DNA of 64,000 nucleotides from assembly GCA_002343505.1 (NCBI GenBank), contig DDQZ01000026.1, positions 1 through 64,000 on the forward strand, given 5' to 3'. The position numbers and the translations under genes are program-made. Under the pieces are notes generated by a model that had not been told where the DNA came from, did no database searches, and worked only from the letters and a program-made list of their open reading frames with translations. This stretch comes from Verrucomicrobiaceae bacterium UBA2429 (GTDB taxonomy: Bacteria; Verrucomicrobiota; Verrucomicrobiia; Verrucomicrobiales; Verrucomicrobiaceae). How positions within the stretch are numbered: position 1 is the stretch's first letter; every line of letters starts with the position of its first letter. Below are positions 41,894 to 52,051 of the stretch, in pieces.

Positions 41894-44416
41894 TCAGGGA
41901 GCGGGCGTGGTCTCCGCGGGCGCCGCGGATTTTTCGGCTGCAAACTTGAGGCGCTTTGCCTCCTCGTCGAATGAGACCCTCACCCTGTCGCCCTCGCGCA
42001 CATCGCCGCGGAGGAGATGCTCGGCCAGCGGATCCTCGATGTGCTTCTCCACAGCGCGGCGCATGGGGCGCGCGCCGTATTGCGGATCGTAGCCCTCCTT
42101 CATCAGGAACTCGACGGCGCTCTCCTCCATTTCGAGAATGATATTCTTGCCTTTGATACGGCTGACGACCTTGGCGATTTCGAGGTCCACGATGACGCGC
42201 AGCTCGGTCTTTTCGAGCATGCGGAAGACGATGAGGTCGTCCAGGCGGTTGAGGAACTCGGGCTTGAAGAACTTCTTCGCCGCCTCGCCGAGCTTGCCCT
42301 TGATGCCGGCATTGTCCGCCTCCCCCTCGGCCATGGCGGCGAAGCCGAGGCTGGTCTGGCGCTTGATCTGCTCGGCGCCAACATTGGAGGTGAGGATGAC
42401 GATGGTGTTCCGGAAATCAATCTTGCGCCCGAAGTTGTCGGTGATCTGGCCCTCCTCCAGAATCTGGAGCAGCAGGTGCATCACATCCGGGTGGGCTTTT
42501 TCGATCTCGTCAAAAAGCACGACCGAGTAGGGGCGGCGGCGCACGGCCTCGGAAAGCTGGCCGCCCTCCTCGTAGCCGACGTATCCCGGAGGCGCGCCAA
42601 TGAGGCGGGAGGCGGTGTGTTTCTCCATGTATTCGCTCATGTCGAGCTGGATGAGCGCCTCGGCGCTGCCGAACATGAACTCGGCCAGGTTTTTCGCCAG
42701 GAAGGTCTTGCCAACGCCGGTGGGGCCGAGGAAAAGGAACGAGCCGATGGGGCGGCGCGGATCCTTGAGGTCGGCGCGGGAGCGGCGAAGGGCTTTGGAA
42801 ATGGCCGCCACCGCCTCGTCCTGGCCGATGACCTTGCCTTTGAGTTCCTGCTCCATCTTGAGCAGCTTCGCGGCCTCGGCCTGCTCCATGCGCTGGAGCG
42901 GCACGCCGGTCCACTTGGAGACGACGGACATGATGTCATCCTCGGACACGTCCACGATCTGCTCCTTGTTGTTCTTCCGCCAAGTGTCGAAAAGTTCGTC
43001 GTAGCGGTTCTTGGCCTTGCGCTCCTTGTCGCGCAGGCGGGCGGCTTTCTCGAAGTCCTGGTCCTTGATGGAGGTCTCCTTTTCGACGCGGATGGACTCG
43101 ATCTCCTCCTCGATGTCCTTGAGCTGCGGCGGGCGCGTCATGGCCGCGATGCGCGCCTTGGCCCCGGCCTCGTCCATGATGTCAATAGCCTTGTCCGGAA
43201 GGAAGCGCGCCGTCAGGTAACGGGCGCTGAGGTTGACCGCCGTGCGGATGGCCTCGTCGCTGTAGTTGGCCTTGTGGTGCATCTCATATTTGCTCTTCAG
43301 GCCCATGAGGATCTTGATGGCGTCCTCAATGGAGGGCTCCTCCACCTTCACCTGCTGGAAGCGGCGCTCCAGCGCGGAGTCCTTCTCAATGTACTTGCGG
43401 TACTCGTTGAGCGTGGTGGCGCCGATGACCTGCAGCTCCCCGCGGCTGAGCGCGGGCTTGATGATGTTGCTGGCGTCCATGGTGCCCTCGGCGGAGCCGG
43501 CGCCAACGATGGTGTGCATCTCGTCAATGAAAAGGATCACATTCTTGTTGCGCCGGATCTCGTCCATCACCGCCTTGATGCGCTCCTCGAACTGGCCGCG
43601 ATACTTCGTGCCCGCCACCATGAGAGCGAGGTCCAGCGTGATGACGCGCTTGTCGCGCAAAATCTCCGGCACGTTGCCAACGGCGATCTCCTGGGCCAGC
43701 CCCTCCACGATGGCCGTCTTGCCCACACCCGCCTCGCCGATGAGAACGGGGTTGTTCTTGGTGCGGCGGCAGAGGATTTGAATGACACGCGCGATCTCGT
43801 CCGCGCGCCCGATGACGGGGTCCATCTCCCCTTTCTGCGCCACCTCGGTCAAGTCGCGCCCGAAGGCGCGCAGGGCGGGCGTCTTCTCGTTTTTCTTCTT
43901 CTTTTTTTCCTCGTCAACGCTGCCGCCTGGGGTCACGTTTTCCGCGTCGTCGTCATCCTCGCCCGCCGCGCCGCCTGAGAAGTTTGGATCCAGTTCGCGC
44001 AGGATCTCGTTGCGCGCCTTGTCCAGGTTCACATCCAGCGTGCGCAGCACCTGCGCGGCCACGCCCTCGCCCTCGCGCAGCAGGCCGAGCAGAATGTGCT
44101 CCGTGCCGACATAGGAGTGGTTGAGCGCCTTTGCCTCCTTGCTGGCCAGTGCCAGCACCTTCTTCACACGCGGGGTGTAGGGGATGTTCCCCACCATCTT
44201 TGTCTCCGGGCCGGAGCCCACCTGCTGCTCCACATGCAGGCGCACGGTCTCCAGGTCGAGACCGAGCTTGGTCAGCACATTGACGGCCACGCCCTGGCCG
44301 AGCTTGATCAGGCCCAGCAGCAGGTGCTCGGTGCCGACGTAGTTGTGATTGAATCGGTCGGCCTCCTTGCGGGCGAGGGCCAGCACCTGTTGAGCGCGGG
44401 GGGTGAAATTGTTCAT
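41894..44416 (-). CDS. clpC: ATP-dependent Clp protease ATPase subunit ClpC
   Basis: 840 residues. Two N-terminal Clp repeats (about 5-140; [14 protein letters not shown] and [14 protein letters not shown]), first AAA+ domain with Walker A GEAGVGKT (227-234), a middle region with a UVR motif ([15 protein letters not shown]), and second AAA+ domain with GPTGVGKT (about 565) and C-terminal ClpB-type D2 part. The UVR motif and double N-repeat distinguish ClpC from ClpA and ClpB. It unfolds substrates for ClpP. A charged linker ([17 protein letters not shown], 154-178) is longer than usual. A single-gene transcript is likely, with its own promoter-like sequence and terminator. Confidence 0.96.
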   Translation of the reverse strand: MNNFTPRAQQVLALARKEADRFNHNYVGTEHLLLGLIKLGQGVAVNVLTKLGLDLETVRLHVEQQVGSGPETKMVGNIPYTPRVKKVLALASKEAKALNHSYVGTEHILLGLLREGEGVAAQVLRTLDVNLDKARNEILRELDPNFSGGAAGEDDDDAENVTPGGSVDEEKKKKKNEKTPALRAFGRDLTEVAQKGEMDPVIGRADEIARVIQILCRRTKNNPVLIGEAGVGKTAIVEGLAQEIAVGNVPEILRDKRVITLDLALMVAGTKYRGQFEERIKAVMDEIRRNKNVILFIDEMHTIVGAGSAEGTMDASNIIKPALSRGELQVIGATTLNEYRKYIEKDSALERRFQQVKVEEPSIEDAIKILMGLKSKYEMHHKANYSDEAIRTAVNLSARYLTARFLPDKAIDIMDEAGAKARIAAMTRPPQLKDIEEEIESIRVEKETSIKDQDFEKAARLRDKERKAKNRYDELFDTWRKNNKEQIVDVSEDDIMSVVSKWTGVPLQRMEQAEAAKLLKMEQELKGKVIGQDEAVAAISKALRRSRADLKDPRRPIGSFLFLGPTGVGKTFLAKNLAEFMFGSAEALIQLDMSEYMEKHTASRLIGAPPGYVGYEEGGQLSEAVRRRPYSVVLFDEIEKAHPDVMHLLLQILEEGQITDNFGRKIDFRNTIVILTSNVGAEQIKRQTSLGFAAMAEGEADNAGIKGKLGEAAKKFFKPEFLNRLDDLIVFRMLEKTELRVIVDLEIAKVVSRIKGKNIILEMEESAVEFLMKEGYDPQYGARPMRRAVEKHIEDPLAEHLLRGDVREGDRVRVSFDEEAKRLKFAAEKSAAPAETTPAP

Positions 44417-44459
44417 GGGATGAATGAGTTTTGAAACCTTCTCGTGGCTTTCCGCTCAA

Positions 44460-44488
44460 AGCATAAAAGCGGCGCGCGGCGAATGCAA
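44460..44488 (-). promoter_or_regulatory. Possible promoter of clpC
   Basis: On the minus strand TTGCAT, 17-bp spacer, TATGCT, about 44 bp before the clpC ATG. Only 3 and 4 of 6 consensus bases match. Confidence 0.3.
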
Positions 44489-44540
44489 CGCGGCTGTCAT
44501 AAAACCTTGACGCCTGCCGCGCGCGCCTGGATGCCGGACA

Positions 44541-45094
44541 TGCGCGGCGGCGCCGGCGCACGATCTGCGCGCGATCCCGCGCCTGGCGGCGGGAAAAGAG
44601 GCGCGGCCAAGCGCCGCGGTGGTGGATGGACGCACGCTGCAATCCTCGTGCGAAAGCGGGCCACGGGCTGGTTATGACGGCTACAAACGCCGCAAAGGCA
44701 GCAAGGTGCATGTGGCGGTGGACACGCTGGGGCATCTTCTCGCTCTGAAAGTGACCGCCGCCAGCGAGCAGGAGCGAGCCCAGGTGGGCGACTCATGATC
44801 CAGGTTCAGCAGGCCACGGGAGGCATCGTCCAAGTCGCCTTTGCCGATCAGGGCTGCACAGGATCACAACCCAGCCAGGAGACAGCGCAGCAGGGAGTCA
44901 CCCTGGAGATCGTGAAGCTCTCAGAGGCCAGGAAAGGCTTCGTCTTGCCGCCCAAACGCCGGGTGGTGGAACGCACCTTCGACTGGCAGGCGCGCTTCCG
45001 TCGTCGGAGACGCGACTATGAACGCCTGCCCGACACGGTCGCCGGCCTGCACTGGCCCGCCACCGTCTTCCTCATGCTCAACAACCTCTTCTAA
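44541..45094 (+). pseudogene. IS5-family transposase remnant
   Basis: Only the 3' part of a DDE transposase remains. From about 44559 one frame reads [20 protein letters not shown], then [30 protein letters not shown] and [12 protein letters not shown], ending at TGA 44795-44797. A second frame continues from ATG 44795 with VAFADQGCTG, FVLPPKRRVVERTFDW and GLHWPATVFLMLNNLF. The catalytic residues are Asp in VVDGRT, Asp in FADQG and Glu in VERTF. The N-terminal part and terminal repeats are missing and the middle has lost about one base, so it is a dead element between clpC and sucB. Confidence 0.85.
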
Positions 45095-45370
45095 AGTGCA
45101 TGATACGCTCTGAGAAAAAACAGTGTCGGACAAACGGTGCCAGTGTGCAATTGGCTAACAAAACGAAGGTTTCTTGAGACGGCGGCATCGGGTGCCACAA
45201 GAAAGTGGTTCATCGCTTGAGTAGCCGCGGGTGACGCTCGGCTCAGCGCAGCCGCCTCTGTGACCGGGCCGCATTCTCCGCCGCGTCTCCACCGGCCATT
45301 GCACGCCGTTCGCTTCGCTGCTTGGCAATGGGAAAAGGGGTGCTACTCTTGGCGGCTCAAATCCCCCCTC

Positions 45371-46474
<1,104 letters not shown>

Positions 46475-46548
46475 CTTTTTCTCCATCCGCCCTTTGCATT
46501 GAACGGAAGTCGGCGACAAAGCGACTATCGTCTCGTATGCTTTAAAAA

Positions 46549-47520
46549 ATGCCCGGTACTCCCCTCCCTGGGGAGTCCATGACCGCCATGTCCACCCCCG
46601 CCCAGCAAGCCTCGTTCACGCGCCACCCCTTCGTGTGGCTGCGGAACAAGCTGCTGGCCGGACTGGCCGTGGCGCTGCCGCTGCTGCTGACGTTCTGGAT
46701 TTTGCAGAACGGCTACCACCTTCTTCATGGCTGGAGCCTGCCGATCCTCGACTTCTTCGCCCGCTTCATCAACGAGATCTCCGGTCTCACCGTGGTGGAC
46801 ACCTCCAGCCCCACCTTCCAGTCGGTGGTCACCTTTGTCGGCTTCATGATTCCGCTGCTGGTGTTCATCGCCCTGGGCGTGGCGGCCACGAATGTGCTGG
46901 GCGTGCGCGTCGTCGCCGCCATGGACAAGCTGCTCATCAGCCTGCCCATCGTCTCCTTCATCTACAAGTCCCTGAAGCAGGTCATTGACGGCTTCAAGGG
47001 CCTGGGCGCGCGGCAGAACTTCAAGCGCGTGGTCTATGTGGACTACCCCTCCGGCGACATGAAGATGCTCGGCTTCGTCACCGGCCAGTACCTGGATCCC
47101 GCGCAGGGCAAGGTGCTGGCGGCCATCTTCATCCCCGGAGCGCTCAGCCCCATGACCGGCCTGCTGCTCGTCGTGCCCGTCGAGCAAATCACCGACGCGC
47201 CGCTCAGCGTCGAGGAGGCCATGAAGCTCATCTTCTCCGGCGGCCTCGTCGTCCCCTCCACCCTCGCCGCGCCTGCGGACAGGCCGGACATCAACACCCA
47301 GCCCCTGATCCTGGAAGATGAGGACGGCGGCCCGGGCCTGGAAGACCCAGTCTCCGAGCCCGAGGTGCTGGCCTCCCTGCCGCGCGCGGAGGACTTTGAC
47401 TCCGGCGATCCCGACATCCTCAGCGACTCCGAGTACGAGGCCGCCGTGCTCGCCGGCCAGCGCCCCAGGGGCCGCCGCTTCCTCGGCGCGCTCTCCTGGC
47501 GGAAAAAACGCGCGGGCTGA
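46549..47520 (+). CDS. DUF502 family membrane protein
   Basis: 323 residues from ATG 46549; ATG 46579 or 46588 are alternatives. Two membrane segments (about 35-55, LLAGLAVALPLLLTFWIL; about 90-115, VVTFVGFMIPLLVFIALGVA) are followed by the DUF502 core with SLPIVSFIYKSLKQVIDGF, GFVTGQY and FIPGALSPMTGLLLVVP. The last 100 residues are an acidic, variable tail ending in basic residues. Function of the family is unknown. It starts 75 bp after sucB on the same strand. Confidence 0.88.
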   Translation: MPGTPLPGESMTAMSTPAQQASFTRHPFVWLRNKLLAGLAVALPLLLTFWILQNGYHLLHGWSLPILDFFARFINEISGLTVVDTSSPTFQSVVTFVGFMIPLLVFIALGVAATNVLGVRVVAAMDKLLISLPIVSFIYKSLKQVIDGFKGLGARQNFKRVVYVDYPSGDMKMLGFVTGQYLDPAQGKVLAAIFIPGALSPMTGLLLVVPVEQITDAPLSVEEAMKLIFSGGLVVPSTLAAPADRPDINTQPLILEDEDGGPGLEDPVSEPEVLASLPRAEDFDSGDPDILSDSEYEAAVLAGQRPRGRRFLGALSWRKKRAG

Positions 47521-47523
47521 GGG

Positions 47524-47898
47524 TCAGCGCCGCTGTTTGAGCGTGCTGGCGCCTTCGTCAATGAGCATCCAGAAATTCTTTGACTGGCTCAGCGCGTCGT
47601 CCTCGCCGCCGCCGGGCAGGTTGCTGCGGTAGAAAAAATCGGCCAGCGTGTTTTTGTGCAGCACGCGGTGGACTCGCACATCACCATCGGCGAGCGCGAA
47701 GTAGATGCGGTGGTCGCCGGCCCGGCAGCGGTAGATTTTTTTCCCGGCCCGTTCAAGCACGCCGAAGCGCCTGCTCAAAGCCGCGTCATCCACATCCGCC
47801 GGCTGGATGTTCAGCGCCTCCAGCAGTTGGAACTGAATCTGGGTGGGCAGCCGGGAAAGCTCCGCCGCGCTGATTTCATTGAAGACGATCTGGATCAC
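47524..47898 (-). CDS. RelE/ParE-like toxin homologue, apparently solitary
   Basis: 124 residues from GTG 47898 (VIQIVFNEISAAELSRLP); longer starts would add unrelated sequence. The core ALSRRFGVLERAGKKIYRCR followed by AGDHRIYFALADGDVRVHRV matches the beta-strand pattern of RelE-type mRNA interferases or ParE-like toxins. The C-terminal 35 residues are an extra tail. No small antitoxin gene precedes or follows it on the same strand; the neighbours are the DUF502 gene (convergent, 3 bp apart) and the phospholipid operon (divergent). It may be a remnant, a housekeeping homologue or use a remote antitoxin. Confidence 0.65.
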   Translation of the reverse strand: MIQIVFNEISAAELSRLPTQIQFQLLEALNIQPADVDDAALSRRFGVLERAGKKIYRCRAGDHRIYFALADGDVRVHRVLHKNTLADFFYRSNLPGGGEDDALSQSKNFWMLIDEGASTLKQRR

Positions 47899-48016
47899 GG
47901 TCCGCAGACTAGGCGGTGATGGAGGACCGTCAAGACGGCGCTGTCCGGTCATGGCCGCTTCAGCCTTGAAGAATCCAGGCTTGTGCAAAGCCGCCGCGCG
48001 TGGTGAGATGCGCTTC

Positions 48017-48679
48017 ATGAACGACCTCTCCGCACGCCGCCCCTTGAAGTCCAGGAGCACCCAGTGGGCGTCGCTCGTGTCGCGCGGGCTGCTGCGCCTG
48101 GGGGTGAGTCCGAACCAGGTCTCCGTGATGAGCATCGTCTTCGCCGCAGGCGCGGCGCGGCTGCTGGCGGGCGGTCATGCTGACTGCTGCGGCTGGGCCT
48201 GGGTGCTCGCCGCGCTGTGCATCCAGATGCGCCTGCTGTGCAATCTGATGGACGGCATGCTGGCCGTGGAGGGTGGTTTGAAGACTCCGCATGGCGACCT
48301 TTACAACGAGTTTCCCGACCGTCTCGCCGACGTGCTCATCCTCGCCGCCCTGGGATATGCGGAGGGGACGGCGGCGGGCATCGCACTCGGCTGGCTGTGC
48401 GCCTGCGGGGCGCTGATGACGGCATGCATTCGGATGCAGGGCGCGGCGCTCACCGGCGCGCATGATTTTAGCGGGCCGATGGCCAAGCCGCACCGGATGG
48501 CGCTTGCCACGGTGTCATGCCTGGTCATGGCGTTTCTAACCTTTGGCGGCTCGCAAGCCGCGCCGCTTCCGTGGCTTCTGGGTGTCATGCTCGCCGGCAT
48601 CCTCCTCACGATCCACCGCCGGCTGCGCGCCCTGTCCCGCGCCTTGCACGAGCGCGCCGCCCAGTCCTCCGCATCATGA
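48017..48679 (+). CDS. CDP-alcohol phosphatidyltransferase family protein with altered motif
   Basis: 220 residues from ATG 48017, which has GGTGAG 9 bases upstream; ATG 48008 is an alternative. Several membrane helices. The family motif DxxDGxxARx8GxxxDxxxD aligns to N76LMDGMLAV, then G93DLYNEFPD101: the second and fourth Asp are kept, but the first and third are Asn and the Arg is Val. It would join a CDP-activated lipid to an alcohol. It overlaps plsC by ATGA and cdsA follows, so it belongs to a phospholipid module; the substitutions make the reaction uncertain. Confidence 0.82.
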   Translation: MNDLSARRPLKSRSTQWASLVSRGLLRLGVSPNQVSVMSIVFAAGAARLLAGGHADCCGWAWVLAALCIQMRLLCNLMDGMLAVEGGLKTPHGDLYNEFPDRLADVLILAALGYAEGTAAGIALGWLCACGALMTACIRMQGAALTGAHDFSGPMAKPHRMALATVSCLVMAFLTFGGSQAAPLPWLLGVMLAGILLTIHRRLRALSRALHERAAQSSAS

Positions 48680-49281
48680 AACGCCGCCTCATCGCCGCTC
48701 TGGCCAGGCTCGTCACCGGAGTCAGGCTGCTGCACGCCGCGCCGCATGGCGCGGGTCCGGCCATTTACTTTGCGAACCACGCCAGCCATCTGGATTTTGT
48801 CGTCGTCTGGGCCGCGCTGCCGGCGGAGGCGCGGGAGCTGGCATCGCCGGCGGCGGCGGAGGATTACTGGGGGAGGACCGCGCTGCGGCGAAAAGTGGCC
48901 TGCGGCATCTTCCAGTCCGTGCTCATCCCGCGCGAAGGCATCACGCGGGAGAACAACCCGCTGGACCGCCTCGGCGCGGTGCTGGAGCAGGGGCGGTCGG
49001 TCATCATTTTCCCGGAGGGCACCCGCCGCCAGGATGGCGAGGTGGGGGAGTTCAAAGCGGGGCTCTACCATCTGGCGAAACGCTTCCCAAACATCCCGCT
49101 TGTACCGGTGCATCTGGACAACCTCAGCCGCATTCTGCCGAAAGGCTCGCTGCTCATCGTGCCGCTCATCGCGCAGGCGCATTTCCGCGCGCCCATCCAC
49201 TGGCGTGAGGGCGAGCCAAAGCCGGACTTTTTGAGGCGCGCGCGCGCGGCCCTGCTCGACGAATCCCAGCCCGAATCCTGA
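48676..49281 (+). CDS. 1-acyl-sn-glycerol-3-phosphate acyltransferase (PlsC-like)
   Basis: 201 residues. The acyltransferase block I is NHASHLD (34-40) and block III is FPEGTR (112-117), with PLVPVHLDNL as a later block. The protein is short and lacks an obvious membrane anchor beyond its first hydrophobic stretch. ATGA overlap with the previous gene indicates coupling. It would acylate lysophosphatidate to phosphatidate, the substrate of the CdsA-like product encoded next. Confidence 0.9.
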   Translation: MKRRLIAALARLVTGVRLLHAAPHGAGPAIYFANHASHLDFVVVWAALPAEARELASPAAAEDYWGRTALRRKVACGIFQSVLIPREGITRENNPLDRLGAVLEQGRSVIIFPEGTRRQDGEVGEFKAGLYHLAKRFPNIPLVPVHLDNLSRILPKGSLLIVPLIAQAHFRAPIHWREGEPKPDFLRRARAALLDESQPES

Positions 49282-49285
49282 CCTC

Positions 49286-50272
49286 ATGGACCGCGACATC
49301 CAGATCCTCCTCGGCGCCGTGCTCGGCATCCTCGTCATCGCCTCGGTGACCGGAGCGCTGCTCTCCGGACGGGCGCGCTCGGACTCCGCGCGGCAGACGA
49401 TCGCCAATCTCAACGCGCGCATCCGCTCCTGGTGGGTCATGTCGTTCGTCTTTGGCGCCGTGCTGGTTCTCGGGCCGCTGTTCACCACCCTGCTTTTCGC
49501 CTGCCTGTCCTTTCTGGTCATGCGCGAGTTCGTCACGCTCACGCGCACGGAGCGCGCGGACCACGAGGTGCTGTTTTGGGCCTTCTTTGTCATCCTGCCG
49601 CTGCATTATCTCTGGGTGGGGGCGGGCTGGCATGGCATGGCCACCATTTTCATCCCGGTCTATGCCTTTGCCTTCATCCCCTTCCGCCGCGTGCTCACCG
49701 GGGAGACGAGGGGCTTCCTCATGAGCACCGCGCGCATCCAGTGGGCGCTGCTCATCTGCGTCTATGCGGTCAGCCACATGCCCATGCTGCTGGCGCTGCC
49801 GCTGAAAAATTACGAGGGGCAGAACGCCAAGCTGCTGTTCTTTTTCGTGCTCACGGCGCAGCTCAGCGACGTGCTTCAGTATGTCTGGGGCAAGACCTGC
49901 GGGCGCCGGCCTGTGGCGCCGCGCGTCAGCCCGCACAAAACCTGGGAAGGCACGCTCGGCGGCATCGGCAGCACCGTGCTCGTCAGCACCTGCCTCTGGT
50001 GGGCCACGCCCTTCAACCCCTGGCAGGCGGCGCTCATGGCCCTGCTCATCTGCCTGGCCGGCTTCTTCGGCGGCCTGGTGCTCTCCGCCATCAAGCGCGA
50101 CCTCGGCGCCAAGGACTGGGGCGGCTCCATCGCCGGGCATGGCGGCTACATGGACCGCATGGACTCGCTCTGCTTTGCCGCCCCGTTGTTTTTCCACCTC
50201 ACCGGTTTCTACTTCGGCACGGGCATGGACCCCGCGCCGCCGGAGTGGATCCTGCGCGTGCTGGGCCGCTGA
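49286..50272 (+). CDS. Phosphatidate cytidylyltransferase (CdsA-like)
   Basis: 328 residues, about eight membrane segments. The C-terminal CDS signature is complete: SAIKRDLGAKDWG followed by GHGGYMDRMDS (about 270-295), with PHKTWEG earlier. It converts phosphatidate and CTP to CDP-diacylglycerol. It starts 4 bp after the acyltransferase gene and so probably shares its transcript. It is likely not the only CdsA in the genome, since housekeeping cdsA usually sits beside uppS and dxr. Confidence 0.9.
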   Translation: MDRDIQILLGAVLGILVIASVTGALLSGRARSDSARQTIANLNARIRSWWVMSFVFGAVLVLGPLFTTLLFACLSFLVMREFVTLTRTERADHEVLFWAFFVILPLHYLWVGAGWHGMATIFIPVYAFAFIPFRRVLTGETRGFLMSTARIQWALLICVYAVSHMPMLLALPLKNYEGQNAKLLFFFVLTAQLSDVLQYVWGKTCGRRPVAPRVSPHKTWEGTLGGIGSTVLVSTCLWWATPFNPWQAALMALLICLAGFFGGLVLSAIKRDLGAKDWGGSIAGHGGYMDRMDSLCFAAPLFFHLTGFYFGTGMDPAPPEWILRVLGR

Positions 50273-50355
50273 GGCGCGTGCTCCGCGCTGGTCCTGGCAA
50301 CAAACCAGAAGCACTCCCTTGCCACCGCGCGCATCCGCAGCCTGCTTCCTCAACC

Positions 50356-51117
50356 ATGCCAGACACCGCACGCCTCCTCAGCCACAGCGACCTCCTGCAG
50401 CTCAAGCGCTGGAACACTCCCACCATCTACAACGGCTGGGAGCAGATCACCCGCCTCGACTCCGGCGCGGCCTGCTTCAACCTTGATGAAACGCGCGACT
50501 TCATGCCGCAGATGGGGCCGATGATTGGCTACGCGGTCACGCTGGTCATCGAACCCTCCAACGCCGCTCACCGCAAGGCAAACCCAGGCGCCGGACAGGA
50601 GTACCGCCGTTACCTCGCGAGCGTTCCAGGGCCGAAAATTGTCGTTGTGCAGGATCTCGACAAGCCGCGCGTCATCGGCTCGGCCTGGGGCGAGGTCAGC
50701 GCGAACATGCACCGCGCTCTCGGCTGCGTGGGCACCATCACCGACGGCGCCATCCGCGATGTGGACGAAATGACCAACGCCGGCTTCAAGGCCCTGGCCC
50801 GCAGGTTTTGCGTGGGCCACGCGCATGTGCATCCCGTGCGCTGGGGCTGCGAGGTGGAGGTCTTCGGACGCAGGGTTTCCCCTGGCGATTTGATCCACGC
50901 CGACAAGCACGGATTCCTCGTCATCCCCCCGGAGGACCAGCCCCGCCTGCTTGATGCCGCGCGCTTCATGGACACGAACGAGTGCGAAACTGTCATCCCC
51001 GCCGCGCGCGAGAGCGCGGGTCGTTCGATGGTGGAAACCCTCGCCGCGCTGGAGGACTCCGTCGCGCGCTTCGGAGCGAATGTTCGTGGAAAGTTCAGCC
51101 GCGAAGGGGAATGGTGA
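50356..51117 (+). CDS. RraA-like protein (dimethylmenaquinone methyltransferase/HMG aldolase fold)
   Basis: 253 residues from ATG 50356. The RraA core is seen in GCVGTITDGAIRDVDEMTNAGF (shortened: TDGAIRD) and in PGDLIHADKHGFLVIPPE. Proteins of this fold are either regulators of RNase E (RraA) or metal-dependent 4-hydroxy-4-methyl-2-oxoglutarate aldolases. Here an HpcH/HpaI-type aldolase gene follows 56 bp later, which favours a role in hydroxy-acid catabolism. The substrate is unknown. Confidence 0.85.
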   Translation: MPDTARLLSHSDLLQLKRWNTPTIYNGWEQITRLDSGAACFNLDETRDFMPQMGPMIGYAVTLVIEPSNAAHRKANPGAGQEYRRYLASVPGPKIVVVQDLDKPRVIGSAWGEVSANMHRALGCVGTITDGAIRDVDEMTNAGFKALARRFCVGHAHVHPVRWGCEVEVFGRRVSPGDLIHADKHGFLVIPPEDQPRLLDAARFMDTNECETVIPAARESAGRSMVETLAALEDSVARFGANVRGKFSREGEW

Positions 51118-51173
51118 AGCGCGGCGCGCCTTTTCCTTCCGGTAAATCCAACGCCCCTCACCCAGACACGCTC

Positions 51174-51989
51174 ATGAGAGCATCCAAAGTCCTCGCCAAA
51201 CTCCGCGCCGGCAAAGTCGCGCGCATTTGCTGCTGCGGCTCGCCCGTCGCCTTTCTACCCGCCCTCGCCGCGCATTTTCAGTATGACGGCGTGTGGGTGG
51301 ACGGCGAGCATCGCGCCTGGAACCCGCGCGAGATCGAGACCATGATCGGGCGCCACCACGCCGCCGGCGTTGACTGCGTGTGGCGTCCGCCCACCAAGGA
51401 AAAAAACGCTCTTTACCGTCTGCTTGAGGACGGCGCGGCCGGACTCATGATTCCCCATGTCGCCACTGCGGATGAAGCCCGCGCGCTGGTGCAAGCCGTC
51501 AAGTTTCCCCCGCTTGGCGACCGCGGCTTCTGTGGAGGCGGGCGCGATGCCGGTTACTGGATCGGCAAGCCAGCCGACTACACTGACGCGGCCAACCGCG
51601 AGACCTTCCTCGTCGTGCAGATCGAAACGCCGCAGGCCCTGGAGAACGCCGAATCCATCGCCGCCGTGCCTGGAGTGGACGTGCTTTTCCTCGGCCCGGG
51701 AGACATGTCCCTGCGCCTTGGCTGCACACCCGCGGTGCATGACCCGGTGATGCTTGATGTGCAGAAAAAAATCGCCGCCGCCTGCCGCGCGCACGGCAAG
51801 GCATGGGGCCGCCCTGTCGGCAGCGCTGATGATGTCAGGGGCATTGCCGGTCTTGGCGCGCAGTTCATCGTGCATGGCAGCGAGTTCAGCGCCCTCCATT
51901 CCCACCTCGGTGCCTGCGCCTCCGATTTTGACTCCGTGCTGGACGGCATCTGCCAGGCTGCCGCCATTCCCGCCGGCAAGACTTGCTGA
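51174..51989 (+). CDS. HpcH/HpaI aldolase family protein
   Basis: 271 residues from ATG 51174. The HpcH/HpaI TIM barrel shows YDGVWVDGEHRAWNPREIE (catalytic His region), VWRPPTKEKN (Arg), metal-binding Glu in VQIETPQALENAESI and Asp in LFLGPGDMSLRLG. The family cleaves 4-hydroxy-2-oxo acids into pyruvate and an aldehyde, typically with Mg or Mn. Together with RraA it may form a two-step aldol catabolic pair. Confidence 0.88.
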   Translation: MRASKVLAKLRAGKVARICCCGSPVAFLPALAAHFQYDGVWVDGEHRAWNPREIETMIGRHHAAGVDCVWRPPTKEKNALYRLLEDGAAGLMIPHVATADEARALVQAVKFPPLGDRGFCGGGRDAGYWIGKPADYTDAANRETFLVVQIETPQALENAESIAAVPGVDVLFLGPGDMSLRLGCTPAVHDPVMLDVQKKIAAACRAHGKAWGRPVGSADDVRGIAGLGAQFIVHGSEFSALHSHLGACASDFDSVLDGICQAAAIPAGKTC

Positions 51990-52051
51990 GCCTCGCATTT
52001 CCGGCCTGCCCCGCCTTGCGCCTCCGCTCTGCCACGGCATCATGCCCGCGC

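Noticed and set aside
44417..45370. Possible intact IS element with terminal inverted repeats
   Set aside because: No matching ends or target duplication found; the transposase lacks its N-terminal part.
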